A stretch of 64,000 nt of DNA from NCBI RefSeq assembly GCF_900215315.1, contig NZ_OBEB01000001.1, positions 248,001 through 312,000 of the forward strand, in the 5' to 3' direction. This document shows positions 8,171-17,403 of the stretch, piece after piece. The position numbers and the translations under genes were made by a program. Position 1 is the stretch's first letter, and each line of letters opens with the position of its first letter. This DNA is from Arsukibacterium tuosuense. GTDB lineage: Bacteria > Pseudomonadota > Gammaproteobacteria > Enterobacterales > Alteromonadaceae. The notes under the pieces are model-generated. The model searched no databases. It was not told the DNA's origin and saw only the letters and a program-made list of their open reading frames with translations.

Positions 8171-10360
8171 TTAGCTGGCCCTTGCTTTCGTTAATTCTGC
8201 CAGCAACTGCTGAATATGTGGCTCAGCAGTCCACTGCTCCAGCTCCCGGCTTAATTTGCGCCGCCAGTTTGGATATTCGTCACTGGTGCCGGGCACATTA
8301 ACCGGCTGAGTCATTTCCAGCCAATCTTCCAGCTGCAGACATAACAACTGACTACTCCCGGCCGCCAGATGGCGCTGCATGGCATAATTCAGGGTGCGAT
8401 CCATTCCAAGGCTATCAACAGTGCGCGGGTAATCCATCGGTAACATGCCATGGCCGTGCAAAGAATCAAGGATCTGCTGCTTGTTAGCATGGCGCTGCTG
8501 ATACAAGCCCTGTAATTGTGACTCGTCTTTATATAAGCCCAGCTGCTGGCCCAGTTTTAAATCTTCACAGTGCCAGAAACCAATTAAGGTAGGTAAGTCA
8601 TGGGTACTTAAGGTTGCCATCGCCTGCACCGGATAATGTGCCGGTGAAATATAGCCACCGTCAGCAGCCGTTTCAAAAAAGAATACCCGGTACGAATAGA
8701 TACCGTAGTCGGCTAATAACTCGCGAATGCCATCTGGCACCGTGCCCAAGTCTTCACCAATAATCACCGCCTGCTGACGCTGACTTTCCAGCGCCAGAAT
8801 GCCCAGCAGGTCCATGATCGGATAATATACATAAGCGCCACCACCAGCATTGGCCGCGGTTTTCGGCACCCACCACAACCGCAGCAGCGCCATTACATGG
8901 TCAATCCGTAGCGCACCGGCGTGCTGCATATTGCTGCGAAATAAGTCGACCATCGGCTGGTAAGCCTGACTAAACAACTGGTATGGCTGCATTGGCGGTA
9001 AGCCCCAGTTCTGCCCGGCTGGACCCAGCGGATCCGGCGGTGCGCCGACACTGGCGTCACGGCAATATAAATCACCATTGCCCCAGATTTCAGTCGAGGC
9101 ATCACTAACCCCCACTGCTAAATCACGATATAGCCCCAATAACATACCCGCTGTCTTTGCTTGCTGCTGTACGGCTTTAAGTTGTTGTTGGGCGATAAAC
9201 TGCAGGTAGCAGTAGAAATCCAGTTGTTGTTGATGCTCCAGCGCAAACTGCTGCACTGCCTCGCTTTGTGGATCACGGTATTGCTCTGGCCAGTTTGGCC
9301 AGCCCCAATGATGACTGTCCTGCTTGATTAAAAAGGCATGCAGTGCGTCGTACAATGCCAGTTGCTGCAAGCTGTCGCCGCCCAGCTGTTTAAATTCTGC
9401 AAACTCAGCAGCTAAATGCGCTTCTTTACCGCAGTGCTGCACAAACCACTGATATAAGCTGTACATAACCGGCAGTTTTAATTGCAGTACCCCACTGTAA
9501 TCAACCCAGTCACGGCTGCGTTGTTCGGCAACCGCCAGCGTAAATGCAGGTGCAGCAACCAGGCCCTGAGTTTTGCTGCAATCAACGTAGCCAGGCATAG
9601 CACTGACATCGATATAAATAATATTAAGCCATCGGCGCGAAGAAGGGCTATACGGGCTGGCACTTTCGGGCATCGCCGGATACAAAGCGTGAATCGGGTT
9701 AAGGCCGACAAAATCAGCGCCATGTGCTGACAGATAGCCGACAAGAGTGCTTAAATCACTGAAATCACCGATACCCCAGTTGCGCGCTGAGCGAAGACCA
9801 TACAACTGAACTGATACGCCCCATTGTTTTTTTTGCTCAAACTCTGCTGGTTGATAACACTTACCGGGGCTGATAATTAAGCGCTGTTCAAAACTAAAAC
9901 CAGTATCACTGCAGGTCAGGGTCAGGCAGTGGTATCCGGTTTCAAGCGGATAAGTAAGGCTATGTTGGTATTGCTGATATTCTTCATCTTCAATAACCGC
10001 AACCTGCACCAGCTCTCCGGCAACCGGCTCGGTACTGAACTGATAGCTGGCCCCCTGCTCAGTTTGTAAGGTGAAATCGAAGCGGCTGTTAGCCAGCGCC
10101 AGTGGCACCTGCAATTCAAAATGCAGCGGTTCTCCCAGCAGCTGTACCGACACCGGTGCCAGAATTTGCTGCCAGAAGTCCAGCTGTCGCTCAGTAAGTT
10201 CGGCTCTGGCGGCCGCATCGTCTGCTATATTAAAACCCTGAGCTGCCAGTAAGGCTAACTGATCAGCACTGGCAACCTTCGTGCGGTTACCCCAGGCATC
10301 ATTAAATTCAGTTTCAATTCCGGAAAAAGCAACCAGTTCGGCCTGCAGGGCGGCATCCAT
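8171..10360 (-). CDS. malQ: 4-alpha-glucanotransferase (amylomaltase, GH77)
   Basis: MalQ transfers maltodextrin segments between chains and releases glucose. The 729-residue length is typical of the long proteobacterial form with an N-terminal beta extension (about 1-170). Catalytic-domain motifs are YSPSSRRWLNIIYIDVS, ALRIDHVMALLRLWWVP with the nucleophile Asp, IIGEDLGTVPDGI with the acid Glu, and LSTHDLPTLIGFW. It is the first gene of the malQ-glgB-glgX operon. The promoter must lie in the 225-base gap shared with divergent gapA; a GGTA-N6-TACC inverted repeat sits at 10390-10403, about 30 bases before its start. Confidence 0.95.
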   Translation of the reverse strand: MDAALQAELVAFSGIETEFNDAWGNRTKVASADQLALLAAQGFNIADDAAARAELTERQLDFWQQILAPVSVQLLGEPLHFELQVPLALANSRFDFTLQTEQGASYQFSTEPVAGELVQVAVIEDEEYQQYQHSLTYPLETGYHCLTLTCSDTGFSFEQRLIISPGKCYQPAEFEQKKQWGVSVQLYGLRSARNWGIGDFSDLSTLVGYLSAHGADFVGLNPIHALYPAMPESASPYSPSSRRWLNIIYIDVSAMPGYVDCSKTQGLVAAPAFTLAVAEQRSRDWVDYSGVLQLKLPVMYSLYQWFVQHCGKEAHLAAEFAEFKQLGGDSLQQLALYDALHAFLIKQDSHHWGWPNWPEQYRDPQSEAVQQFALEHQQQLDFYCYLQFIAQQQLKAVQQQAKTAGMLLGLYRDLAVGVSDASTEIWGNGDLYCRDASVGAPPDPLGPAGQNWGLPPMQPYQLFSQAYQPMVDLFRSNMQHAGALRIDHVMALLRLWWVPKTAANAGGGAYVYYPIMDLLGILALESQRQQAVIIGEDLGTVPDGIRELLADYGIYSYRVFFFETAADGGYISPAHYPVQAMATLSTHDLPTLIGFWHCEDLKLGQQLGLYKDESQLQGLYQQRHANKQQILDSLHGHGMLPMDYPRTVDSLGMDRTLNYAMQRHLAAGSSQLLCLQLEDWLEMTQPVNVPGTSDEYPNWRRKLSRELEQWTAEPHIQQLLAELTKARAS

Positions 10361-10497
10361 TATTTATTCCTTAATACAAACAGTATGTTGGTAGTATTTT
10401 ACCGCTATACGCGACGATAACACCAAACCAATTTACGTTATTAAATTACAAAAAACCAATTTAATGCAGTTTAAAACTTGAAAAATGCCAGCAATAA

Positions 10498-10512
10498 TGT
10501 AATTTTACTACA
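10498..10512. promoter_or_regulatory. HexR-type operator upstream of gapA
   Basis: TGTAATTTTACTACA matches the published HexR consensus TGTARTWWWAYTACA at every position. HexR, a KDPG-sensing RpiR-family regulator, controls gapA and Entner-Doudoroff genes in Shewanella and other gammaproteobacteria. The site lies 73 bases before the gapA ATG and about 138 bases before divergent malQ, so it may influence both. hexR itself is not in the window. Confidence 0.8.
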
Positions 10513-10585
10513 CATTATTGGCTGAAGGCGACCTGTTGCATACGTTTTCAGCCTAAACTTTGTCAAATTTAATTCTGGAGTCGCT

Positions 10586-11590
10586 ATGTCTATTCGGGTC
10601 GCAATTAATGGCTTTGGTCGCATTGGCCGCAATGTGTTACGCGCTTTATATGAAAGCAGCAAAAATTACGATATTAAAATTGTTGCCATTAACGATTTAG
10701 GTGACGCTGCTATTAATGCCCACCTGCTGAAGTATGACACAGCACATGGCATTTTTGCTGCCACTGTCTCGCATGACGATGAAGCTATTTATGTTAATGA
10801 CGACCAGATTAAAACCTTAAGCATTCGAAACCCGGCTGATCTGCCATGGCAGGATTTAAAGGTCGATGTTGTATTAGAGTGTACCGGCTTATTTACCGAT
10901 CGCAAAACTGCGGGCGCCCATTTAACGGCTGGTGCTAAGAAAGTTATTATTTCAGCCCCCGGAAAAGATGTCGATGCGACGATAGTATACGGCGTTAACC
11001 ATCAGGTCATTACCCCACAGATGACCATTATTTCAAATGCGTCATGTACCACCAATTGTCTGGCACCCATTGCTAAGCCGTTGTCTGATGCGCTGGGTAT
11101 TGAGTCAGGCTTAATGACCACTATTCATGCTTATACTAATGATCAGCGCTTAAGCGATGTTTATCATACCGATGTGCGCCGCGCCCGGGCTGCAGCCATG
11201 TCGATGATCCCAACCAAAACCGGCGCTGCCGCCGCGGTGGGTTTAGTGGTGCCAGAGCTTAAAGGTAAGTTTGATGGCTTAGCGGTGCGGGTGCCAACCC
11301 TTAATGTGTCGCTGGTAGATTTAACCTTTATTGCCGGCCGTGATACCAGCATTGCCGAAGTAAACGATATTATCCGCGCTGCAGCGGCGCAAAGCCCGAT
11401 GAACCAGGTACTGGCGGTTAACGATTTACCACTGGTGTCAGTTGATTTTAACCATAACCCAATGTCATCTATTTTTGATGCCACTGAAACCCGGGTGAAT
11501 GGCCGGCTGGTAAAAGTGATGTCGTGGTACGACAATGAGTGGGGCTTTAGTAACCGGATGCTGGATAACGTCATTGAGTTGATGAAGTAA
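10586..11590 (+). CDS. gapA: Glyceraldehyde-3-phosphate dehydrogenase, type I
   Basis: GapA interconverts glyceraldehyde 3-phosphate and 1,3-bisphosphoglycerate using NAD in glycolysis and gluconeogenesis. The 334-residue protein has [13 protein letters not shown] (8-20), an NAD-type acidic residue in INDLGD (36-41), the active-site SNASCTTNC with Cys154, and TIHAYTNDQ with His181. PTKTGAA and [12 protein letters not shown] complete the family pattern. HAYTND and PTKTGAA argue against Epd (erythrose-4-phosphate dehydrogenase). CTGGAG precedes the ATG. A perfect HexR site is upstream and a strong terminator follows. yeaD lies next, as beside gapA in E. coli. Confidence 0.93.
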   Translation: MSIRVAINGFGRIGRNVLRALYESSKNYDIKIVAINDLGDAAINAHLLKYDTAHGIFAATVSHDDEAIYVNDDQIKTLSIRNPADLPWQDLKVDVVLECTGLFTDRKTAGAHLTAGAKKVIISAPGKDVDATIVYGVNHQVITPQMTIISNASCTTNCLAPIAKPLSDALGIESGLMTTIHAYTNDQRLSDVYHTDVRRARAAAMSMIPTKTGAAAAVGLVVPELKGKFDGLAVRVPTLNVSLVDLTFIAGRDTSIAEVNDIIRAAAAQSPMNQVLAVNDLPLVSVDFNHNPMSSIFDATETRVNGRLVKVMSWYDNEWGFSNRMLDNVIELMK

Positions 11591-11611
11591 AGCCATAATG
11601 TTGCTTTTTTT

Positions 11612-11640
11612 ACAGCCAGCTTTAAGCTGGCTGTTTTATT
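11612..11640 (+). terminator. Terminator after gapA
   Basis: ACAGCCAGC, a TTTAA loop and GCTGGCTGT form a 9-bp perfect stem followed by TTTATT, 21 bases past the gapA stop. A T run before the stem would give an A-rich lead for the opposite strand. It separates gapA from yeaD. Confidence 0.85.
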
Positions 11641-11712
11641 AGTGCTCTACTAAAGATAGCAGAGCAGGAAATTCTTTCTGCACCGCCTTCAACCGCACTT
11701 GAGGGGCTTTTT

Positions 11713-12582
11713 ATGTCACAAGTAAATATCAGCACTCTAACGGGTTTTGGCCAGCTTAGCGACTTACCCTGCCTTAAACTGCAATATGGTAATGCCAGTG
11801 CGGTAGTCTCGTTATATGGCGGCCAGGTATTGTCTTATCAGCCAACGCCCGGCCAGGAGTTACTGTGGTTGTCCGACAACGCTCAATGGCATAACGGTGC
11901 GGCTATCCGTGGCGGTGTGCCGGTGTGCTGGCCCTGGTTTGGCCCGGCCTCTGCCAAGATTAACCCGGAGCAACAGCCTCTGCCCAATCACGGTCTGGTG
12001 CGAAACCGGCTTTGGCAGATTCGGCACAGTGAAAGCAGCGCTGTGTCAACCAGCGTAAATTTGTCGATTGTTGTTAACGATTTACCTGAGTCATTATGGC
12101 CGGCTGACGCAAAGGCGCATCCGGTTAATCTTGCCCTCAGCCTGATATTAAGTGCCAATCAGCTAACCATGCAGTTAAGCTGTGATACCCCGCTATATCA
12201 GCAAGCAGCACTGCATAGCTATTTTCGGATACAAAACCTGCAACAAACCACGGTAACGGGCTTAAGCCAGAACTACTTCGATAAAGTCAGTAACGCTGAA
12301 CATGATAGTCCTGATGATAAAGCATGTTTCAGTGCTGAAACCGACCGCATTTATTTTAAAACCGGCAGCCAGTTGCACTTAGCTGATGATAAGCAACAGT
12401 TAACTATTAATCAGCAAGGTCATGATGCCAGCGTTATCTGGAACCCATGGCAACAAAAAAGCCGTGAACTGCCCGATATGGCAGATCACGGCTTCACCGA
12501 ATTTGTTTGTGTCGAAAGCGCCAGACTTGGATTAGCCCAGCCACAGAATCTATATCTGATCCAGACCTTAATACCGCATTAA
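11713..12582 (+). CDS. yeaD: D-hexose-6-phosphate mutarotase (YeaD-like)
   Basis: This aldose-1-epimerase-fold protein probably interconverts anomers of glucose 6-phosphate and related hexose phosphates in the cytosol. The 289 residues are normal for YeaD. Family motifs are SLYGGQVLSYQP, AIRGGVPVCWPWFGP, NHGLVRNRLWQI, the catalytic-His stretch ALHSYFRI, and a C-terminal FVCVESARL with the conserved Glu. It follows gapA in the same direction, an arrangement shared with E. coli, but a terminator intervenes, so it probably has its own promoter in the 11641-11712 gap. Confidence 0.88.
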   Translation: MSQVNISTLTGFGQLSDLPCLKLQYGNASAVVSLYGGQVLSYQPTPGQELLWLSDNAQWHNGAAIRGGVPVCWPWFGPASAKINPEQQPLPNHGLVRNRLWQIRHSESSAVSTSVNLSIVVNDLPESLWPADAKAHPVNLALSLILSANQLTMQLSCDTPLYQQAALHSYFRIQNLQQTTVTGLSQNYFDKVSNAEHDSPDDKACFSAETDRIYFKTGSQLHLADDKQQLTINQQGHDASVIWNPWQQKSRELPDMADHGFTEFVCVESARLGLAQPQNLYLIQTLIPH

Positions 12583-12609
12583 GACTTACACCACACTACA
12601 GCGGCCAGT

Positions 12610-12801
12610 TTAGAGCTGGCCGTGTAAAAACTGCTTCAAATCCTGCTGCGGATATCCTAACTGATCGAGCAATTCCGGCACCTCGTCCTGCGGCATAAAC
12701 ACGCTTTCAAAATGCTCTAAAATACCATATAAATCAGCGCCTTGATCCCGAAGCTGCTGGGCGGTAGCTAAATGAATATTGCGGACAAATTCACTGGTCA
12801 T
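12610..12801 (-). CDS. Small hypothetical protein
   Basis: A 63-residue acidic protein of unknown function. I place the start at ATG 12801 (MTSEFVRNIHLATAQQL), where AGAGG lies 9 bases upstream; an upstream in-frame start at 12882 would add 27 residues with no supporting ribosome site. The protein looks all-helical (HLATAQQLRDQGADLYGIL, then DEVPELLDQLGYPQQDLKQFL) with no Cys, membrane segment or signal. A CGGCCAG/CTGGCCG hairpin spans its stop and separates it from convergent yeaD. It lies downstream of the lipoprotein gene at 12900. Confidence 0.55.
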   Translation of the reverse strand: MTSEFVRNIHLATAQQLRDQGADLYGILEHFESVFMPQDEVPELLDQLGYPQQDLKQFLHGQL

Positions 12802-12899
12802 GACTGTTAACCTCTGTGGTATTGGCAAAAGCTTTTGTCTGTTTCGCCCGCTTATACTGAACAAATTTTCGCCAGCTGACAAGCTTTAAAATCATCTTT

Positions 12900-13307
12900 T
12901 TACCAGCTTGAATTAAACCGCTCATTTATCGAAAGTTTTCTGCCATCAGCCAACTGTACCGTCAAGTTCAGTTGCCATAACATCGCCGGATCACTGCATG
13001 CCCCCAGCAGAAATTCAGCTTGCCAGTGCTCTGCCCCACTACCGGTTGGCGTACTAAGCTTATCAAAACGCAAAGGGATTAGCCCCATATACATGCTAAT
13101 GCCGCTGAGCTCTGCACTGATGCTGACTATCGGCTGCTTGCTAACCAGGCTAATAAGTAACGGCGTCTCTACCGGCGCACCAGCCGGGCTTAAACTCAAC
13201 TGCAAGTCAGCCTGCCGATGCAATACCCGGACACTGTCATCTGGCTGGTTTGGCTGGCAAGCCAGTAGCAACAGCAGGCACAAACACAACGAACTAATGT
13301 TTTTCAT
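12900..13307 (-). CDS. Putative lipoprotein, possibly linked to cytochrome oxidase copper handling
   Basis: A 135-residue protein with a signal peptide and lipobox (MKNISSLCLCLLLLLACQP, lipidated Cys at about 17). The body is a predicted beta sandwich with an SGISMYMGLIPLRFDKL stretch and a GACSDPAMLW segment; the Met and Cys positions could be metal ligands. I recall similar small lipoproteins near SCO-type and oxidase genes in Shewanella and Vibrio, and here it is divergent from ccoN with a 278-base gap. A copper or assembly role is inference from context only. It is not FixH, which is present separately at 16879. Confidence 0.6.
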   Translation of the reverse strand: MKNISSLCLCLLLLLACQPNQPDDSVRVLHRQADLQLSLSPAGAPVETPLLISLVSKQPIVSISAELSGISMYMGLIPLRFDKLSTPTGSGAEHWQAEFLLGACSDPAMLWQLNLTVQLADGRKLSINERFNSSW

Positions 13308-13585
13308 CGGTAACTTTGTACTTATTAAAAAGCGCCAGTTTACCGGCTTTTCAGCAAAAGGGCGAAATAGTGACTACAATTGGTTACTTATTGCACAGGG
13401 ACTTTGTTCTACGTCATAAAATGGATGAGTTTACCTATCTTTTAAAAGTCAAAACTCGTATCATTTCGCCCAAAATTCAGTGGCTGCAACAGCAAAGTTA
13501 ACATGTTGTTAGTTGTCCACTTTATAACAATAGGGCCACCTCAAGGTGGATTTTAGTAACCAGCATAACTGCAGCGGAACTCAAC

Positions 13586-15013
13586 ATGAGCCAGACCAAA
13601 CCGTTAAATGTTGAATACAACTATAGCGTTGTCCGCCTCTTTGCCATTACTACCGTTTTATGGGGTATAGTTGGCATGGTGGTGGGCGTATTACTCGCAG
13701 CCCAGCTTTACTGGCCGGCATTAAACTTTGATATTCCGTGGCTGACTTATAGTCGCTTGCGGCCACTGCATACCAACGCGGTGATTTTTGCGTTCGGCAC
13801 CAGTGCCTTGTTTGCTACGTGTTATTATGTAGTACAGCGAACCTGTCAAACCAGGTTGTTTGCTGAAAAACTGGCCATGTTCACTTTCTGGGGTTGGCAA
13901 ACGATTATCGTTGCCGCTGCCATTACCCTGCCACTGGGTATGAGCCAGAGCAAAGAATACGCTGAACTTGAATGGCCGATAGATATTCTGATTACCATTG
14001 TCTGGGTATCCTTTGCCATCGTGTTTTTCGGCACTCTGGTCAAACGTAAAACCAGCCATATCTATGTAGCAAACTGGTTTTATGGTGGTTTTATTATCAC
14101 GGTAGCCGCACTGCACATCGTTAACAGCATGGTGGTTCCGCTCAACCTATTTAAATCTTACTCCATTTATGCCGGTGCAGTAGATGCCATGGTACAGTGG
14201 TGGTACGGTCACAACGCGGTTGGTTTCCTGTTAACAGCTGGCTTCCTTGGCATGATGTACTATTTTGTGCCGAAGCAGGCCGGCCGGCCGGTTTATTCTT
14301 ACCGCTTGTCGATAGTTCACTTCTGGGCCCTGATCGCTCTCTATATCTGGGCTGGTCCGCACCACTTACATTACACCGCCCTGCCTGACTGGACCCAGTC
14401 ACTCGGAATGGTAATGTCTATCGTGCTGTTCGTACCGAGCTGGGGCGGCATGATTAACGGTATCATGACACTGTCTGGTGCCTGGCATAAGCTGAAAACC
14501 GACCCTATCCTTCGCTTCTTAATTGTGTCGTTATCGTTCTATGGCATGTCGACCTTTGAAGGGCCAATGATGGCAATCAAATCGGTAAACGCGCTGTCGC
14601 ACTACACTGACTGGACTATTGGTCATGTTCACTCTGGTGCGCTTGGCTGGGTAGCAATGATTTCTATCGGAGCCATGTACCACCTTATTCCGGTGGTTTA
14701 CAACAAGGTTGGAATGTATAGCACCAAGCTAATCAATACTCACTTTTGGTTACATACCATAGGTGTGGTGCTTTACATCGTAGCCATGTGGATCTCCGGT
14801 ATTATGCAGGGCATGATGTGGCGGGCGGTTAACACTGACGGCACTCTGACTTACAGTTTCGTGCAAAGTCTGGAAGCGTCAATGCCATTTTATCTGATGC
14901 GCTTTATTGGTGGGGTTTTTGTGGTCACCGGTATGTTGATTATGGCATACAACGTATACAAAACCGTCCGTAGTAAAGATGAAGTGGCACAAGCAGTGCC
15001 AGTAGCGGCATAA
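13586..15013 (+). CDS. ccoN: cbb3-type cytochrome c oxidase subunit I
   Basis: CcoN is the catalytic haem b/b3-CuB subunit of the high-affinity terminal oxidase that reduces O2 at low oxygen. The 475 residues and about 12 hydrophobic spans match the family. Haem ligands are visible in [14 protein letters not shown] near the N-terminus, in [20 protein letters not shown] (CuB His region), in [13 protein letters not shown], and in the late [12 protein letters not shown]. It opens the ccoNOQP operon. The upstream gap has a short CCACC/GGTGG hairpin with an ATTTT tail at 13536-13554 but no recognisable FNR box. Confidence 0.96.
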   Translation: MSQTKPLNVEYNYSVVRLFAITTVLWGIVGMVVGVLLAAQLYWPALNFDIPWLTYSRLRPLHTNAVIFAFGTSALFATCYYVVQRTCQTRLFAEKLAMFTFWGWQTIIVAAAITLPLGMSQSKEYAELEWPIDILITIVWVSFAIVFFGTLVKRKTSHIYVANWFYGGFIITVAALHIVNSMVVPLNLFKSYSIYAGAVDAMVQWWYGHNAVGFLLTAGFLGMMYYFVPKQAGRPVYSYRLSIVHFWALIALYIWAGPHHLHYTALPDWTQSLGMVMSIVLFVPSWGGMINGIMTLSGAWHKLKTDPILRFLIVSLSFYGMSTFEGPMMAIKSVNALSHYTDWTIGHVHSGALGWVAMISIGAMYHLIPVVYNKVGMYSTKLINTHFWLHTIGVVLYIVAMWISGIMQGMMWRAVNTDGTLTYSFVQSLEASMPFYLMRFIGGVFVVTGMLIMAYNVYKTVRSKDEVAQAVPVAA

Positions 15014-15023
15014 GGGGCAGGTC

Positions 15024-15632
15024 ATGTCGAAGAATCATCATGAAAAAATAGAAAAAAGTGTTAGCTTGCTGGGTATTTTCACCGTCATCGCTATCAGCTT
15101 CGGTACTCTGGTCCAGATTACACCGCTGATGTTTATGGAAGAAACCAAGCAACCAATTGACGGTTTGAAACCCTATACCGCACTGCAAATGGAAGGACGG
15201 GATATTTTTATCCGGGAGGGCTGTACTAACTGCCATAGCCAGATGATCCGTCCGTTCCGGGCCGAGGTTGAGCGTTATGGCCATTATTCCGTCGCCGGTG
15301 AAAGCGTCTGGGAACACCCGTTTTTATGGGGTTCGAAACGCACTGGTCCTGACCTGGCCCGGGTAGGCGAACGCTACAGCGATGATTGGCACTATGCCCA
15401 CTTAATGGATCCACGCTCTGTGGTACCACAGTCTAATATGCCGGGTTATCCGTGGTTAGACAGCAATATCCTTGACGGCAAATATACTACCCGCAAGCTT
15501 GAGATCTTCCGTGGTTTTGGCGTGCCTTACACCGACGAAGACATTGCCGGCGCTGCTGATGCAGTTAAAGGTAAAACTGAAATGGAAGCCCTGATTGCCT
15601 ATCTGCAATCACTGGGCACAGCGTTGAAGTAA
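15024..15632 (+). CDS. ccoO: cbb3-type cytochrome c oxidase subunit II (mono-haem)
   Basis: CcoO passes electrons from CcoP to CcoN. The 202-residue protein has one N-terminal membrane anchor (about 13-34), the haem c site CTNCHS near residue 71, and a Met-ligand region around [15 protein letters not shown]. Length and motif order match the family. It starts 10 bases after ccoN with a GGGGCAGG ribosome site and is followed within 5 bases by ccoQ. Confidence 0.96.
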   Translation: MSKNHHEKIEKSVSLLGIFTVIAISFGTLVQITPLMFMEETKQPIDGLKPYTALQMEGRDIFIREGCTNCHSQMIRPFRAEVERYGHYSVAGESVWEHPFLWGSKRTGPDLARVGERYSDDWHYAHLMDPRSVVPQSNMPGYPWLDSNILDGKYTTRKLEIFRGFGVPYTDEDIAGAADAVKGKTEMEALIAYLQSLGTALK

Positions 15633-15637
15633 CCATT

Positions 15638-15820
15638 ATGGAATTTGCAACAGTTCATAGCGTATTAACCGTAATTCTGTTCGTCGGCTTTGTCGCTTTC
15701 GTTATCTGGGCTTACAGCAAAAAGCGTAAGAAAGATTTTGACGAAGCTGCCAACCTGGTATTTGACGACGAACCAGAATCTAAAGAACAAAAAATCAAAC
15801 GGGAGTCAGATCATGAGTAG
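15638..15820 (+). CDS. ccoQ: cbb3-type oxidase small subunit CcoQ
   Basis: A 60-residue single-span membrane protein: a hydrophobic segment (about 9-27, VLTVILFVGFVAFVIWAYS), then a charged tail with KKRKKDFDEAANLVFDDEPE. CcoQ stabilises the core cbb3 complex. The FDEAANLVFDDE motif is typical of proteobacterial CcoQ. Its 3' end overlaps the ccoP start by 8 bases, implying coupled translation. Confidence 0.92.
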   Translation: MEFATVHSVLTVILFVGFVAFVIWAYSKKRKKDFDEAANLVFDDEPESKEQKIKRESDHE

Positions 15821-16787
15821 CTTCTGGAGTGCTTGGATCATTGTTTTAACTTTACCTGTGCTAATTGGCTGCTTTATTTTACTGCGCTGGAATTTAACTA
15901 ACTACGTCGGTGTGCCGGAAGATGAAACAACCGGCCATGAAGTAGACGGCCTGGAAGAAGTCAATAATCCGCTGCCAAAGTGGTGGACCTATATGTTCTA
16001 CGGCACCCTGATTTGGTCAGTGTTTTATCTGGCCGCCTATCCGGGTTTAGGTAACTGGCCGGGCTTTTTAAACTGGACCAGCTCTAACCAGGGTATTAAA
16101 AACCTGGAAGAGTCACGTGCTGCTGTGGCGCAAGCCAAAGCCGACGGACGTTATGTTCAGCTGGATGTTGAAAATGAATCTGCGGCAGAGACTTACGGTC
16201 CGGTATTTCAGCAGTTTGCCAAGCGCGATGTACTGGATCTGGCTTATGACGCCGATGCACTGAAAATTGGTCAGCGCTTGTTTTTACAAAACTGTGCTTT
16301 GTGCCATGGTTCTGATGCCCGGGGCCAGCGCGGCTACCCTAACCTGACCGACAACGACTGGTTGTATGGTGGCAGCCCGGACAAGATCAAAGAAACCTTG
16401 TTATATGGTCGCAGAGCCGCCATGCCAGGTTGGCAGGAAGCACTGGGTGAGCAAGGTATTAAAGAAATGACAGCTTACGTCCTGAGCTTATCCGGCCGGG
16501 CAGTAAATGAGCGGGAAGCTACTGCTGGTAAAGCGAAATTTGCTCTGTGTGCTGCTTGTCACGGAGCTGATGGCAAAGGCAGCGTAGCGCATAACCTGCC
16601 CTTCGGTGCACCTAACCTGACCGATAATATCTGGTTATATGGTGGCTCAGCCGGTGCCATTGAAGAAACGCTGGTAAAAGGTCGTTATGGCGTTATGCCG
16701 GCCTTTAAAGACACCCTGGGTGAAGATAAGGTGCATATTTTAACGGCCTATGTTTACCGGTTATCTAATCCGGAAGACCAACGGTAA
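15813..16787 (+). CDS. ccoP: cbb3-type cytochrome c oxidase subunit III (di-haem)
   Basis: CcoP receives electrons from soluble cytochromes. I use the ATG at 15813 (MSSFWSAWIIVL), preceded by CGGGAGTCAG; an earlier in-frame start at 15690 lies wholly inside ccoQ and adds a non-homologous leader. The 324-residue protein has two N-terminal membrane spans with the FixP-type linker LPKWWTYMFYGTLIWSVFYL and two haem c sites, CALCHG and CAACHG, each followed by a Met ligand region (AAMPGW and GVMPAF). It ends the first part of the operon; two hairpins follow before fixH. Confidence 0.96.
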   Translation: MSSFWSAWIIVLTLPVLIGCFILLRWNLTNYVGVPEDETTGHEVDGLEEVNNPLPKWWTYMFYGTLIWSVFYLAAYPGLGNWPGFLNWTSSNQGIKNLEESRAAVAQAKADGRYVQLDVENESAAETYGPVFQQFAKRDVLDLAYDADALKIGQRLFLQNCALCHGSDARGQRGYPNLTDNDWLYGGSPDKIKETLLYGRRAAMPGWQEALGEQGIKEMTAYVLSLSGRAVNEREATAGKAKFALCAACHGADGKGSVAHNLPFGAPNLTDNIWLYGGSAGAIEETLVKGRYGVMPAFKDTLGEDKVHILTAYVYRLSNPEDQR

Positions 16788-16860
16788 AACAGTTACGCTT
16801 GTGCTAACTGTTAAAAAATCAGGCTAATACCTACTGAGCCCCGTAAAGGGGCTTAGTATT
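16788..16860 (+). terminator. Double hairpin between ccoP and fixH
   Basis: AACAGTTA/TAACTGTT (16788-16795 with 16805-16812) is followed by AAAAAA. A stronger stem ACTGAGCCCC-GTAAA-GGGGCTTAGT lies at 16833-16857. The second lacks a long T tract, so partial termination or 3'-end stabilisation of ccoNOQP mRNA is likelier than a full stop. Confidence 0.5.
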
Positions 16861-16878
16861 ATTAAATATGAGGTAACA

Positions 16879-17364
16879 ATGCAGCAGGATACGAAACCCT
16901 GGTATAAGCAAGTCTGGCCGTGGATCCTGATTGCCATCCCGGTACTGACCGCATTACGGGCGATATACGCCGTAGTGTTGATGAACCAGCAACAACCTGA
17001 TCTGGTGATTGATGATTACTATAAAGCCGGAAAAAGTATTAATTTACAACTGGCCAAATATCGCGAATCGGCTTTGCGCAATTTAAACGCCACGGTACTG
17101 ATAGCAGGCAACCGCGCTGTGGTGCGTTTTGCAGAGAATGCTGTGCTGGATGACAGTGTCCATCTCGATTTTTATCACCCTACCCTGGCCGCACAGGATT
17201 TTGCTGTCGATGCACAACGCAGCGGCGAATTACTGTATGTCGCAACCCTGCCGCTGACCCCGAGTGGTAAATGGCGGCTTAACGTTAGTGACAACAGCAA
17301 TGAATGGAAACTAAGAGCGACCTTCCAGCTACCCGCGGAACAGGAAATTAAGCTCGGATACTAA
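16879..17364 (+). CDS. ccoH: FixH/CcoH family oxidase assembly protein
   Basis: A 161-residue protein with a short cytosolic N-terminus, one membrane span (about 13-33, VWPWILIAIPVLTALRAIYA) and a periplasmic beta domain. DLVIDDYYKAGKSINL (about 41-56) is the FixH-family signature. FixH/CcoH binds CcoN during cbb3 maturation and works with the copper ATPase encoded next. The ATG follows TGAGGTAAC. The gap to ccoI is 39 bases. Confidence 0.88.
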   Translation: MQQDTKPWYKQVWPWILIAIPVLTALRAIYAVVLMNQQQPDLVIDDYYKAGKSINLQLAKYRESALRNLNATVLIAGNRAVVRFAENAVLDDSVHLDFYHPTLAAQDFAVDAQRSGELLYVATLPLTPSGKWRLNVSDNSNEWKLRATFQLPAEQEIKLGY

Positions 17365-17403
17365 GTAAACTCGGATGCTAAGTAAACAGAAGCAGAGGCC
17401 TGG

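Noticed and set aside
10390..10403. Second HexR site near malQ (GGTA-N6-TACC)
   Set aside because: It is 14 bases long and fails several consensus positions; it is only mentioned as an inverted repeat.
13308..13585. FNR box upstream of ccoN
   Set aside because: The best candidate (CTTTT-AAAA-GTCAA near 13440) fits only one half-site, so no FNR site is claimed.
15690..15812. Upstream start for ccoP
   Set aside because: It lies wholly inside ccoQ and adds a leader unlike CcoP; the ATG at 15813 has a good ribosome site and gives the normal N-terminus.
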